A DNA stretch of 5,209 nucleotides from JADFOB01 sp964651325 (GTDB taxonomy: Bacteria; Planctomycetota; Phycisphaerae; UBA1845), in the NCBI GenBank assembly GCA_964651325.1, contig CAZYXP010000235.1:1-5209 (forward strand), read 5' to 3'. The position numbers and the translations under genes were made by a program. Below, one piece after another: positions 1-5,209 of the stretch (within the stretch, counting starts at the first letter, position 1; every line of letters starts with the position of its first letter). The notes beneath the pieces are model-generated. The model did no database searches. It saw only the letters and a list, made by a program, of their open reading frames with translations, and was not told the origin of the DNA.

Positions 1-745
1 GCAGCAGTTGCTCGCCGACGCGATGCTCGGCGCCGTCAGCGTGCCAGTCCGCCCGCCGAAGGCGCCAGCGAGGACAGCTCGCGCCGAGGTCGGAAAACCG
101 ACCCGACAACGCCCCGTGGTCGCGGCCCCAGGACAATCGACCGCGTCCAAGAAGCAGTTGTTGGCCGAGATCGACGAGCGGAGCGTCAAGGCGTGTACCC
201 AATGCGGGTTGCACGAAACCAGAACGCAAACGGTGTTTGGTCAGGGCAATCCCGACGCGCGCATCGTTTTTGTGGGCGAAGCGCCGGGATTCGAGGAGGA
301 TCGCTCCGGGCTGCCATTCGTGGGCAAGGCCGGTGGATTGCTGACGCGGATCATTGAAAACGCCATGGGGCTAACCCGCGACGACGTCTACATTTGCAAC
401 ACGCTAAAGTGCAGACCGCCGGGCAATCGGGATCCGCGGGCCAATGAGATTCTTGCCTGCAGCCCCTACCTGAGGCAGCAGCTTACGATTATTCAGCCGG
501 ATGTGGTAATCGCCCTCGGATCGCCGGCCGCCAAAACGTTGCTGAACACGACGCAGAGCATCGGCAAACTCAGAGGGCGGTTTCACGACTATTACTTCTC
601 CGGAACCACCGGAGTGGGCCCGTGCGTGGCGTTGATGCCGACGTATCACCCGGCCTACTTGCTGCGCAGTCCTTCAGAAAAGGCAAAAACTTGGGACGAC
701 ATCAAGATGGTCCTGGCAAGGCTGGGCTTGAAAGGCCCCCAATAG
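1..745 (+). CDS. Family 4 (Fe-S) uracil-DNA glycosylase, 5' end cut by the window edge
   Basis: This enzyme removes uracil from DNA (deaminated cytosine or misincorporated dUMP) and so starts base excision repair in the cytoplasm. The family 4 signature is complete. Counting residues from the TTG at base 8, motif A is GEAPG at 90-94, followed by E-E-D and G-x-P-F-V-G; the second catalytic motif is HPAYLLR at 214-220. The four [4Fe-4S] ligands are expected to be C63 and C66 (C-T-Q-C), C135 (N-T-L-K-C) and C151. The first ~55 residues are a Pro/Ala/Arg-rich, probably disordered linker. The frame is open to the left edge (first full codon at 2), and the leading Q-Q-L-L-A-D-A-M-L-G looks like the end of an N-terminal helix. 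The true start is therefore probably upstream; the TTG at 8 and ATG at 23 are less likely. The TAG stop overlaps a GTAG-hairpin repeat. The family call is firm; biochemical activity is inferred. Confidence 0.94.
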   Translation, partial: QQLLADAMLGAVSVPVRPPKAPARTARAEVGKPTRQRPVVAAPGQSTASKKQLLAEIDERSVKACTQCGLHETRTQTVFGQGNPDARIVFVGEAPGFEEDRSGLPFVGKAGGLLTRIIENAMGLTRDDVYICNTLKCRPPGNRDPRANEILACSPYLRQQLTIIQPDVVIALGSPAAKTLLNTTQSIGKLRGRFHDYYFSGTTGVGPCVALMPTYHPAYLLRSPSEKAKTWDDIKMVLARLGLKGPQ

Positions 746-768
746 TAGCACAGCCGCCCCCGGCTGTG
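745..768 (+). repeat. REP-like unit: GTAG followed directly by a perfect 8-bp hairpin
   Basis: GTAG at 745-748 shares its G with the TAG stop of the glycosylase gene. It is followed at once by CACAGCCG (749-756), a CCCC loop and CGGCTGTG (761-768), a perfect inverted repeat. GTAG at the foot of a hairpin is the architecture of bacterial REP sequences recognised by RAYT transposases. It shares the 11-mer GCCGCCCCCGG (753-763) with the repeat near base 5000. It could also act as a weak 3'-end hairpin for the glycosylase transcript, but no T-tract follows. The hairpin is seen directly; the REP assignment is inference. Confidence 0.55.
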
Positions 769-824
769 ACGCCGCCACGGCCGTGTTGCCGACCGCGGAT
801 GTGCCGCCGCTACCGCCGAAAAGG

Positions 825-1694
825 ATGACCCAATTGCCCGTTCACCCTACCGCCATCATCGATCCAAACGCCGAAGTGGACGCGTCCGCGGACATCGGCC
901 CTTGCTGCGTGATCGACGCCCACGTACAGATTGCAGCCGGGTGCAAGCTCTTTGGCAATGTCTATGTCACCGGATGGACGCAGATTGGACCGCGCTGCGT
1001 ATTGCACCCTAACGTCGTTGTCGGCCACGAACCCCAGGATTTGAAATACGCCGGCGAGCGCTCCTATTGCCGCATCGGAAGCGACACAGTGCTCCGCGAA
1101 AACGTCACGGTTCACCGCGGAACCCTGCCCGAGTCCGAAACGGTGATCGGCAGTCATTGCTACCTGATGGTCGGCAGCCATGTCGCCCACAATGGAGCGC
1201 TCGGCGACCACGTCACCCTCACCAACAATGTCATGCTCGCAGGGCACGTCAGCATTGCCGACCATAGCAATCTCGGCGGGGGGAGCGGCGTTCATCAGTT
1301 CGGCCGCATCGGCGAGCGGGTCATGATTGCGGGCAACGCCGGGATCAGTCGCGACGTACCCCCCTATGCCCTGGTCGATCGAGAGGGCCGGATCTTGGGC
1401 CTAAACAGCGTCGGATTGAAGCGAGCCGGATTCCCCCAAGAAGAAATCCTCGAGCTTCGCGAGATTTTCCGACGCCTTTTTGGTCGTAAGGCGTCTTTCA
1501 CCAAGGCCGTCGAACATCTGCGTGGGCACGCCCGTTTCGCGCCCGCCAAGCGGGTCTTGGCGTTTCTCGACGGCGAGAGCAAACGAGGCATTGCCGGCGG
1601 CGCACGTCCCAGCGAGTTTAAGGTCGGCCTCTCCGAACACGATGATCTCGCGGATCCCGATGAAGCCACGGAACTGCCAAGAAGCGTCAATTGA
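825..1694 (+). CDS. lpxA: UDP-N-acetylglucosamine O-acyltransferase (LpxA), first step of lipid A synthesis
   Basis: LpxA transfers a 3-hydroxyacyl chain from acyl-ACP to the 3-OH of UDP-GlcNAc in the cytoplasm, beginning lipid A synthesis. The protein from ATG 825 has 289 residues. It opens with the typical V-H-P-T-A-I-I-D, continues with hexapeptide repeats of a left-handed beta-helix, and contains QDLKYAGE (71-78) and HRGT (97-100). The catalytic His is expected at H122 (H-V-A-H-N), with H141 and H157 (V-H-Q-F) matching E. coli H144 and H160. GLKRAGF (197-203) leads into the C-terminal helical domain. G170 aligns with E. coli G173, which suggests use of long (about C14) acyl chains. Oddities: Asn follows the catalytic His where E. 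coli has Asp, and a ~30-residue acidic tail extends past the usual end. ATG 825 is preferred to GTG 783 because it gives the normal N-terminus, although AAAAGG abuts it with no proper spacing. No lpxB, lpxD or fabZ neighbour is visible. Confidence 0.95.
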   Translation: MTQLPVHPTAIIDPNAEVDASADIGPCCVIDAHVQIAAGCKLFGNVYVTGWTQIGPRCVLHPNVVVGHEPQDLKYAGERSYCRIGSDTVLRENVTVHRGTLPESETVIGSHCYLMVGSHVAHNGALGDHVTLTNNVMLAGHVSIADHSNLGGGSGVHQFGRIGERVMIAGNAGISRDVPPYALVDREGRILGLNSVGLKRAGFPQEEILELREIFRRLFGRKASFTKAVEHLRGHARFAPAKRVLAFLDGESKRGIAGGARPSEFKVGLSEHDDLADPDEATELPRSVN

Positions 1695-1883
1695 TCCTGA
1701 GATCGGAGCTTTTGAGGATGCGCCGGCCCATGCCACGGGACTCGACGCCGTCAGTTTCCCATGATACCAAGTCATGGATTCGCCTGTGAGTGTCACATTT
1801 CATGTTTCAGTGTAATTTCTTTCGGTTCTCGGGCTCCAGGAGCTTGCCAATCGTAACATAATGTAATTACGGATAAGTCCTTA
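1695..1883. other. Region after lpxA: short inverted repeats, no gene
   Basis: No supported coding region. It contains CCATGA-N7-TCATGG (1759-1777) and TGTGA-GTG-TCACA (1785-1797), the latter followed by TTT. Either could form a weak hairpin at the lpxA 3' end, but neither has a proper T-tract. The 8-bp palindrome GTAATTAC lies at 1863-1870 within a locally AT-rich patch (about 1850-1890) just before the predicted promoter, where a regulator could bind. That role is speculative. Confidence 0.35.
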
Positions 1884-1912
1884 TTGATTTTCGTGATTGA
1901 GGCTCCGATAAT
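1884..1912 (+). promoter_or_regulatory. Predicted sigma70-type promoter for a small RNA
   Basis: The -35 box TTGATT (1884-1889) matches TTGACA at 4 of 6 positions, and the -10 box GATAAT (1907-1912) matches TATAAT at 5 of 6. The spacer is exactly 17 bp. The expected start is near 1919, one base before the first paired base of a strong RNA stem, and an intrinsic terminator lies ~130 bp downstream. A match this good is less likely by chance in GC-rich DNA, but no transcript evidence is available. Confidence 0.5.
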
Positions 1913-1918
1913 CCTACA

Positions 1919-2056
1919 TGAGGCGCCCCGGGTGGCCTCGCAGGCATTGTGCCTGATCCGGGCTGCCTCTGTAACGGTTGCAGAAAACGCTTTTTCAAAA
2001 GAGCTTCTTTCCCCTCCGAGAGATACCGGACAGCCAAGGTTGTCCGGTTTCTCTTT
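1919..2056 (+). ncRNA. Candidate structured small RNA, about 138 nt, unknown family
   Basis: The call rests on three elements in the right order: the promoter at 1884-1912, a folded 5' domain and an intrinsic terminator. In the 5' domain GAGGCG (1920-1925) pairs with TGCCTC (1964-1969), including one G-U. After a single C-C mismatch, CCCGG (1927-1931) pairs with CCGGG (1958-1962). Inside sits a second hairpin, CAGGCA-TTG-TGCCTG (1941-1955). A less structured A/T- and pyrimidine-rich linker (about 1970-2024) leads to the terminator stem at 2025-2048. An overlapping 60-codon ORF (1884-2066) runs through promoter and terminator, so it is unlikely to be translated. I recognise no known class: tmRNA, RNase P, 6S and SRP RNA do not fit. 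Alternatives are the leader of a transcript that normally terminates here, or an attenuator. Confidence 0.45.
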
Positions 2057-2060
2057 TTCT
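2025..2060 (+). terminator. Strong Rho-independent terminator
   Basis: A 10-bp stem forms between ACCGGACAGC (2025-2034) and GTTGTCCGGT (2039-2048), with one G-U pair and a CAAG loop. It is followed by a pyrimidine tract, TTCTCTTTTTCT, at 2049-2060. The T-rich side is only on the + strand, so it terminates rightward transcription. It lies 330 bp past lpxA and could end lpxA read-through, but it fits better as the end of the small-RNA candidate. Confidence 0.8.
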
Positions 2061-2612
2061 CATTGAACGAGTAGCAAGGCTCATCCCGCATCGGTAATGG
2101 GTCTCTCGGATTCCACTCCAGCCGATTCGGCCGATCGAACATGGCCTTGCACCGTCGATTGACGCCCCCATCGACACGGCTTTCAACCCACTACCACAGA
2201 CACGCAAACCTTGACTTTTGGAGGGCTAATCCGTACTCTGGAAGGAACAATGCGATGCCTTGCTCGTGTGGCGGCCTGGAAGAATGGGTTGAGTAAGTGC
2301 ATTGGGGGGTGTGCGGATACGGGCTATGGTTCTTGCCCAAGGCAGCTTCTGTCGATCCGCGGTTGTGGAGAATAGTGGCACAGGGCTGGTCGGAAAATCC
2401 TCAGTTTTCCCGAAACCTATCTTGCGGCGCCTCGAGGTATTCCAGGCACCTTGCACCGTGTCATGACTGCGTTGAAGGGCGGAAGTTGAGCCGTGTTGGC
2501 TCGCCACCGTGGGCATCCTGTATCGCGGGGTGAACGCGCCGCTTTGGTGTCGTGCAGACTTGAAGACGCTTTCGACCTTACCTGAAGCGGTTCTAGGGGA
2601 CGGGCACTTGAT
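2061..2612. other. Long upstream region of the secreted-protein gene, no clear gene
   Basis: No convincing coding region on either strand. A weak promoter-like pair, TTGACT (2211-2216) and TACTCT (2234-2239), has 17-bp spacing, but the -10 matches at only 3 of 6 positions. Just after it, GGAAGGA (2240-2246) precedes an ATG at 2250 that opens a 41-codon ORF ending at 2375; this is unsupported beyond its start signals. GTCGAT-N10-ATCGAC (2154-2175) can form a short hairpin. The 11-mer CCTTGCACCGT occurs twice, near 2145 and 2450. Nothing resembles a known RNA or mobile element. The region may hold the promoter and a long leader for the gene at 2613. Confidence 0.4.
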
Positions 2613-4832
2613 ATGCAAAAAAACACTGCTTGGATAATCATGGCGGTTGGTGGCTTGTCGGTTTCCGTGGCGGCCGGGGTGCCGGCGGCACACGAGGCGG
2701 TTCCCGTCAAACTCGACGCTGTGCAACCGCGCGAGGTTATCTTGGTCGATGACATCTCGCCGGAGGCCATGGTGCCGCTCGATCCAGAGGTGCCAATTCA
2801 GAGACACTACTACGCACCCGGGCTCGGCGAGATTCTGCCGGAGGCCGGCGAGGGCGGAGGTACGGCCGCGGGTCCACCCAGCACCGTAGTGTACGCCAAC
2901 ACGCGCAGCGCGCTGATCTTTCCGCCCGGCGCCAATCGTCTGATTGCCGACGACGTTTTTTCGACCGCCTTGGGCGGTTGCGATGTAAGCCAGTACGAAC
3001 TGTTGGTTGGCGGCGGCGGCGATGGAACAGGAAGCAATGGCTTCTCGGTCGACTTTGCCATCTACGATCGATGTCCGGGGACCGGCGGTCAGCCAGTGCC
3101 CGGCACCGAGGGCACGATGACGTTCGACGACAACGGAACCCACCTGGTGATCGTCGATCTTTCCGGCGCGCCGGTTCCGATTGATTCGACGTTTTGGATT
3201 GGTGCATCCTTTTCTCGAAACGGGGCGGGATGGGCCGTCGGCATGCAGGCGGATGTCGGATTTACCGAGGACATTTATCATCATCCGAATTTTCCGTGCG
3301 CCGCCGGGTTCAGCGGAACTATCTATGCGGGTTTTTATGCCGAAGTGACCTGTGCCGGAATCGTCGATACCCAATTTCTTGCCTACCTGAACAACGGGTC
3401 GGGGACCAGTACGGTGCAAGGGGCCAACATCACGGTGGCCGATGATGTTGAGCTGATTGTCAATGAATGCATGGTCACCGGGTATGAAGTGGGTCTTACC
3501 GGAGGAGGTGGGGCGTACCTAGCCACATTGGAGTTGTGGGGTGATTGCAATGCGGCCAGTGCGATTCCGGGAACCCAGTTCATTTTTGAGGGCGTTGGAG
3601 ATGGGTCGGTGGAGGTGGCCAGGGTGACACTCAATCCGCCCGTGGCGCTGGCCAACAATGTTTTTTGGGTTGCCATTACACCCGATCGCGCCGGGGTCGG
3701 ACCTGTTGTTTCCGGGGAACCGGTTTTGGGTACCACGCAAGACTTGTTCGCGGTTTGGAATCAGCCCGGCAATCCCGGGGCATGCAATTTCTTTTTCTTC
3801 GGCGGCAGCCCCGTCGCCGGATTCTCGATCAACGTTTTTTGTCAGGGCGTGCCTCCGGTCGGCGCTTGTTGCCAGATTCCACCTCCCCAAGATGGGACGG
3901 CCTGTACGGTCACCTCCGAGTTCGCCTGCAGTTCAGGATCCTGGTTGGAAGGGACCACGTGCGAAACCGCGCCGTTTGATCCGCCGTGCGGTACGGCGGC
4001 CTGCTGCTTGCCGGACGATACGTGCGACAACTTGTCGGAGGCGACATGCCTCGCGGCCGGTGGCGCGTGGGATGGCGATGCGGTGTGCGACAGAGACGGA
4101 CAATCATGCCCGTTTTTTGCTTGTGTGGGCGGACAGGGGGACTGTTGCGGCGACCGTCCATCGGAAACGGGATGCGGCGTTGAGAGCTGTTGCGACGCGG
4201 TGTGTCGGGTCGATCCATGGTGCTGTCAGGTCGAGTGGGATCAGTTCTGCGGTGACGAGGCCGAGTCGCTCTGCAACATCGTTTGCGCGTTTGGGACGAT
4301 CGGCTGGATCGATCCGCTTTCAGGCGCCGTCGATGCGCGCCAGCCTTTTGCACCGGAAGATGCCAACCTGCTGCAGGGGATCGATCGCATAACGGTATCC
4401 GGGCCGACGAGCGCGGGGCAGACCTGCTGCTGGTCGCTGTGCGAAACGGCTCAGGGGGCGGCGCCGAACGCCATCGATCACATCGAGCAGAACACAGACG
4501 GCACGTTTGCCGTTGTGTTGAGCAGGCCGATTACCCCGGGCGCGGTCACCTCACTGACCTACGTGGGATCGGGGGCGACGGCTTCGTTTACGTCGCACCC
4601 GGCCAACGTCAACGGCGACGCGGCGGCGGGTCCGTCCGATGTGCTCGCGCTGATAGATTGTCTCAACGGCCTGGATTCTTGCCCCTGGGATTTGCTAAGT
4701 TGCGATATGGATCACAGCGGCGCGTGTGCTCCGCCGGACATCCTCCGTGTGATCGACTTGCTCAATGGCGCCGCGTCGTTTGCGGCCTGGAACGACACAG
4801 CATTGCCCGCTGCAACGGGCGACTGCCCTTAA
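2613..4832 (+). CDS. Secreted modular protein: duplicated beta-rich domain, Cys-rich modules, C-terminal dockerin-like pair
   Basis: Function unknown; 739 residues. A Sec-type signal peptide (M-Q-K, hydrophobic to ~22, A-x-A-like site near 25-29) indicates export. Residues ~108-249 and ~272-412 look like two copies of one beta-rich domain: each begins I/V-A-D-D-V, has a Y-E-L/V strand and an F-W-I/V-(G)-A strand, and ends F-x3-V-x-C-x-G. Two six-cysteine modules follow (417-459 and 462-499), both starting A-C-C. Next is a 12-cysteine module (504-558) with D-P-W-C-C-x3-W-D-x2-C. After a beta domain (~560-663) come two calcium-loop-like repeats, with N665/N667/D669/D676 and D698/D700/S702/D709 at loop positions 1, 3, 5 and 12; each is followed by a helix ending L-N-G. 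This matches planctomycete dockerin-like tails, whose binding partner is unknown. No catalytic motif is visible. AGGGGA at 2595-2600, 12 bases before ATG 2613, is a distant ribosome-binding candidate. A surface or extracellular matrix role is inference. Confidence 0.9.
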   Translation: MQKNTAWIIMAVGGLSVSVAAGVPAAHEAVPVKLDAVQPREVILVDDISPEAMVPLDPEVPIQRHYYAPGLGEILPEAGEGGGTAAGPPSTVVYANTRSALIFPPGANRLIADDVFSTALGGCDVSQYELLVGGGGDGTGSNGFSVDFAIYDRCPGTGGQPVPGTEGTMTFDDNGTHLVIVDLSGAPVPIDSTFWIGASFSRNGAGWAVGMQADVGFTEDIYHHPNFPCAAGFSGTIYAGFYAEVTCAGIVDTQFLAYLNNGSGTSTVQGANITVADDVELIVNECMVTGYEVGLTGGGGAYLATLELWGDCNAASAIPGTQFIFEGVGDGSVEVARVTLNPPVALANNVFWVAITPDRAGVGPVVSGEPVLGTTQDLFAVWNQPGNPGACNFFFFGGSPVAGFSINVFCQGVPPVGACCQIPPPQDGTACTVTSEFACSSGSWLEGTTCETAPFDPPCGTAACCLPDDTCDNLSEATCLAAGGAWDGDAVCDRDGQSCPFFACVGGQGDCCGDRPSETGCGVESCCDAVCRVDPWCCQVEWDQFCGDEAESLCNIVCAFGTIGWIDPLSGAVDARQPFAPEDANLLQGIDRITVSGPTSAGQTCCWSLCETAQGAAPNAIDHIEQNTDGTFAVVLSRPITPGAVTSLTYVGSGATASFTSHPANVNGDAAAGPSDVLALIDCLNGLDSCPWDLLSCDMDHSGACAPPDILRVIDLLNGAASFAAWNDTALPAATGDCP

Positions 4833-4847
4833 TTGCTCTTGTCTGAC

Positions 4848-4887
4848 GGATGTGTTCGCTGATTCTGAAGGATGTGTTCGCTGATTC
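4848..4887 (+). repeat. 18-bp direct repeat, two copies, 22-bp period
   Basis: GGATGTGTTCGCTGATTC occurs perfectly at 4848-4865 and 4870-4887, separated by TGAA. The array starts 16 bases after the stop of the secreted-protein gene. TCTGAA (4864-4869) and TTCAGA (4885-4890) also form a 6-bp inverted pair across the second copy. Too short for CRISPR. A slipped-strand duplication or a tandem binding site are both possible. Confidence 0.85.
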
Positions 4888-4891
4888 AGAG

Positions 4892-4911
4892 CCGCAGGCG
4901 CAAGCCTGCGG
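4892..4911 (+). repeat. Perfect 8-bp hairpin with GCAA (GNRA) loop
   Basis: CCGCAGGC (4892-4899), loop GCAA, GCCTGCGG (4904-4911). All eight pairs are Watson-Crick and GCAA is a GNRA tetraloop, so an RNA copy would be very stable. It lies 60 bases after the stop of the upstream gene and could protect or define the mRNA 3' end. No T-tract follows, so it is not a standard intrinsic terminator. It may belong to the same repeat family as its neighbours. Confidence 0.6.
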
Positions 4912-4968
4912 ACCAGTGCGCACGGGTGGATGACAGAGTCGCCGGCTGAGATGGCAGGCCGCAGGCCC

Positions 4969-5164
4969 GCTCTAAAGTAGCCGGGGGCAAGCGTAGCGCC
5001 GCCCCCGGATCGCGCCGTGCCCCCCACCGCCCGAACCTGTAAGGGTCGTCTCTTCCGCGGGCTTTGTGCGACATGACGCCTAGCGCACCCCGCCGGGGTC
5101 GAATAGGATGGGCTGTGCGGCGTCCGTGGGTCCGCAAGGAGCGGACCCCCGGCTACTATAGAGC
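4969..5164. repeat. REPIN-like element: two inverted GTAG-hairpin units around a ~115-bp core
   Basis: The ends are inverted repeats: 4969-4987 matches the reverse complement of 5146-5164 at 18 of 19 positions. Left unit: GTAG (4977-4980) directly followed by stem CCGGGGGC (4981-4988), a 12-nt loop and GCCCCCGG (5001-5008). Right unit, read on the minus strand: GTAG (5156-5153) directly followed by a 12-bp stem with one mismatch (arms 5141-5152 and 5124-5135, 5-nt loop). GTAG at the hairpin foot, in paired inverted units, is the REPIN/BIME design mobilised by RAYT transposases. The core (5009-5123) has no gene. No RAYT is visible here, so the link to one is inference. Confidence 0.55.
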
Positions 5165-5209
5165 AGCCGTGCAGGGTGCAGGACGGCCCCGCGCACGATC
5201 CGTGACCCT

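Larger units (their letters stand above)
4833..5209. other. Non-coding repeat-rich region after the secreted-protein gene
   Basis: No supported gene on either strand to the window end. The stretch is dominated by repeats described separately: a direct repeat (4848-4887), a GNRA hairpin (4892-4911) and a GTAG-bounded element (4969-5164). Additional small items are a third copy of GCCGCAGGC at 4958-4966 (the first is at 4891-4899), the hairpin ACCCC-GCC-GGGGT (5087-5099), and a tandem pair of GTGCAGG (5169-5182). No terminator with a T-tract follows the stop at 4832. Confidence 0.6.

Noticed and set aside
783..824. Upstream GTG start for lpxA
   Set aside because: The 14 extra residues are Pro-rich and precede the normal LpxA N-terminus. 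The ATG at 825 gives the expected V-H-P-T-A start.
1785..1797. TGTGA/TCACA pair resembling a CRP site
   Set aside because: The half-sites are 3 bases apart, whereas CRP needs 6, so it is only a short inverted repeat.
2026..2047. CAGCCAAGG resembling the conserved SRP (4.5S) RNA core
   Set aside because: The rest of the SRP core, including the GGAAGG/GGAAGC loop, is missing, and the match lies inside a plain terminator hairpin.
1884..2066. 60-codon + strand ORF after lpxA
   Set aside because: It starts inside the predicted -35 box and runs through the terminator hairpin, has no ribosome site, and has no recognisable product.
2226..3419. 397-codon open frame on the minus strand
   Set aside because: Its left half covers a region with no coding signal and its right half lies antisense to the secreted-protein gene. 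The translation is Arg/Gly-rich with no recognisable domain, as expected for a shadow in GC-rich DNA.
3658..4846. Long alternative-frame + strand ORFs (3658-4392 and 4283-4846)
   Set aside because: Both overlap the 739-residue gene, whose own frame shows a signal peptide, Cys modules and dockerin-like loops. The alternative translations are Arg-rich without motifs.
4848..4887. Direct repeats considered as a CRISPR remnant
   Set aside because: Only two 18-bp units with 4-bp spacing, with no spacer-length gaps and no cas genes.
4695..5137. Minus-strand ORFs of 110 and 83 codons at the right end
   Set aside because: They run through the repeats, and one overlaps the end of the exoprotein gene. 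No motif or start signal supports them.

Overview
The window most likely comes from a planctomycete (phylum Planctomycetota), perhaps a Phycisphaerae-like or uncultured lineage. The main evidence is the 739-residue secreted protein. It combines GACC-type cysteine-rich modules, a CC-rich 'D-P-x-C-C-x3-W-D-x2-C' module and a C-terminal dockerin-like pair ending in 'LNG', a combination I associate with planctomycete exoproteins. A lipid A gene (lpxA) fits a Gram-negative-type envelope. The DNA is GC-rich with long intergenic stretches. This assignment comes from pattern memory, not a search.

Layout, all genes on the + strand. Bases 1-745 hold the 3' part of a family 4 (Fe-S) uracil-DNA glycosylase that enters from the left edge. 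A compact GTAG-plus-hairpin repeat starts on the last base of its stop codon. Bases 825-1694 are lpxA. Bases 1695-2612 hold no convincing protein gene, but they contain a coherent small-RNA candidate: a sigma70-like promoter (1884-1912), a structured segment beginning at the predicted start (1920-1969), and a strong intrinsic terminator (2025-2060). Bases 2613-4832 encode the secreted modular protein. Bases 4833-5209 are non-coding and repeat-rich: an 18-bp direct repeat, a GNRA-capped hairpin, and a 196-bp element bounded by inverted GTAG-hairpin units.

The genes do not form an obvious pathway. The glycosylase is DNA repair, LpxA starts lipid A synthesis, and the third protein is extracytoplasmic. 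No partner genes of lpxA (lpxB, lpxD, fabZ) are visible. I see no defence system, CRISPR array, transposase, tRNA or rRNA. The most interesting signals are non-coding: the small-RNA candidate, and three GTAG-hairpin units resembling the REP/REPIN sequences mobilised by RAYT (TnpA-REP) transposases. No RAYT gene is in view.
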